From Clostridia bacterium (GTDB lineage: Bacteria > Bacillota > Clostridia > Christensenellales > QALW01): a DNA stretch of 7,419 nt. Of the stretch, positions 6,974-7,419 are shown in pieces. The position numbers and the translations under genes were made by a program. The stretch lies in contig JAGCSD010000040.1 of NCBI GenBank assembly GCA_017964345.1, positions 1 through 7,419 on the forward strand, in the 5' to 3' direction. The notes below the pieces were generated by a model. The model was not told the DNA's origin. It worked only from the letters and a program-made list of their open reading frames with translations, and did no database searches. Within the stretch, counting starts at the first letter, position 1. Each line of letters starts with the position of its first letter.

Positions 6974-6993
6974 AGAGAACGGAGGTGTTCAAC

Positions 6994-7419
6994 ATGAATC
7001 TCGGATCGATCAAAGACAAGACGTTCCGGCGGAAAAACGCGCATCGCATTCTGACCGCGTCGGCGTTTGTGTGCGCGGCGATCGTCGCCGTAACGGCAGC
7101 GGTCGCGCTTTCCGGCAGGGGCGGCACGCAGCAACTGGTATTGGAAGCCCCAAAAGCAACGGACAAGCCCGCGGACAGCCAAAGCGTGCAGGTGGGACAA
7201 ACGCCCGCGTCTGCCGCAACGCCGACGCCCGCCGCGCCGGATAAAGAAGCGTCCGCCGACGCCACGGTCGCCCAAACCGCGATGATTCTGCCGCTTGCCG
7301 ACGGCAACGTCTTAAAGGGCTACGCGTCCGACCGTCTGCTCTATTCCGCCACGCTGAAGCATTGGGCAACACACATGGGGCTCGATCTGGCGGCATCGGC
7401 AGGCACGCCGGTGCTGGCG
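6994..7419 (+). CDS. spoIIQ: SpoIIQ-like membrane M23 peptidase family protein, N-terminal part (3' end outside window)
   Basis: The open frame gives 142 residues and continues past the window edge. The ATG follows GGAGGT by 7 bases. A short basic N-terminus (KDKTFRRKNAHR, 7-18) precedes one membrane helix (about 19-40), giving a cytoplasm-in, domain-out topology. A low-complexity Ala/Pro/Thr linker (about 52-92, including TPASAATPTPAAP) leads to the start of a LytM/M23 domain: ILPLADGNVLKGYASDRLLYSATLKHW followed by HMGLDLAA, with the first zinc ligands H127 and D131 in the HxGxD motif, then GTPVLA. The 'YSxTLxxWxxHxGxD' pattern resembles clostridial SpoIIQ, the forespore half of the channel to mother-cell SpoIIIAH during engulfment. 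The zinc ligands are kept here, unlike B. subtilis SpoIIQ. The second zinc motif lies beyond the window. Another sporulation or cell-wall M23 protein is the alternative. Confidence 0.82.
   Translation, partial: MNLGSIKDKTFRRKNAHRILTASAFVCAAIVAVTAAVALSGRGGTQQLVLEAPKATDKPADSQSVQVGQTPASAATPTPAAPDKEASADATVAQTAMILPLADGNVLKGYASDRLLYSATLKHWATHMGLDLAASAGTPVLA

Noticed and set aside
6838..7396. Overlapping - strand reading frames opposite the SpoIIQ-like gene
   Set aside because: Their translations are arginine/alanine-rich with no recognisable domain. The + strand frame has a ribosome site, a membrane helix and an M23 motif.

Overview
The window looks like chromosome from a spore-forming, fairly GC-rich member of the Clostridia (Firmicutes). 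Three things point that way: a three-gene glycogen operon with the glgC/glgD pair typical of Firmicutes, strong AGGAGG-type ribosome binding sites, and a truncated gene for a SpoIIQ-like membrane M23 protein preceded by a near-perfect forespore sigma-factor promoter. I see no insertion sequence, phage gene, CRISPR array, tRNA or rRNA. This is dense housekeeping chromosome, not an accessory island.

Layout. Left part, + strand: the 3' end of a ROK-family glucokinase overlaps by 4 bases a Maf nucleotide pyrophosphatase, and a small three-helix membrane protein (DUF3784-like) follows 15 bases later. This unit ends at a very long hairpin (1333-1389) that also terminates the leftward unit coming from the other side. 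Middle part, - strand: glgB, glgC and glgD are joined by overlaps (13 and 4 bases). They are followed by an unrecognised lipoprotein and a 66-residue Arc-like ribbon-helix-helix protein, and all five can be read as one transcript ending at the shared hairpin. Right part: a 234-base divergent spacer (6760-6993) carries a consensus sigma-A promoter for the glycogen operon and, on the other strand, a sigma-F/G-type promoter for the SpoIIQ-like gene, which runs off the window.

How the genes work together. Glucokinase makes glucose-6-phosphate, which after isomerisation to glucose-1-phosphate feeds GlgC/GlgD (ADP-glucose synthesis). GlgB adds the alpha-1,6 branches to the growing glucan. Glycogen synthase (glgA) and phosphorylase (glgP) are not in the window. 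GlgD has lost the catalytic and metal-binding residues that GlgC keeps, so it should be a regulatory subunit. The most interesting parts are the unknown lipoprotein and the orphan Arc-like regulator at the tail of the glycogen operon, and the back-to-back placement of glycogen synthesis and a forespore engulfment gene. I did not find a convincing wholly new system; most of the window has a conventional explanation.
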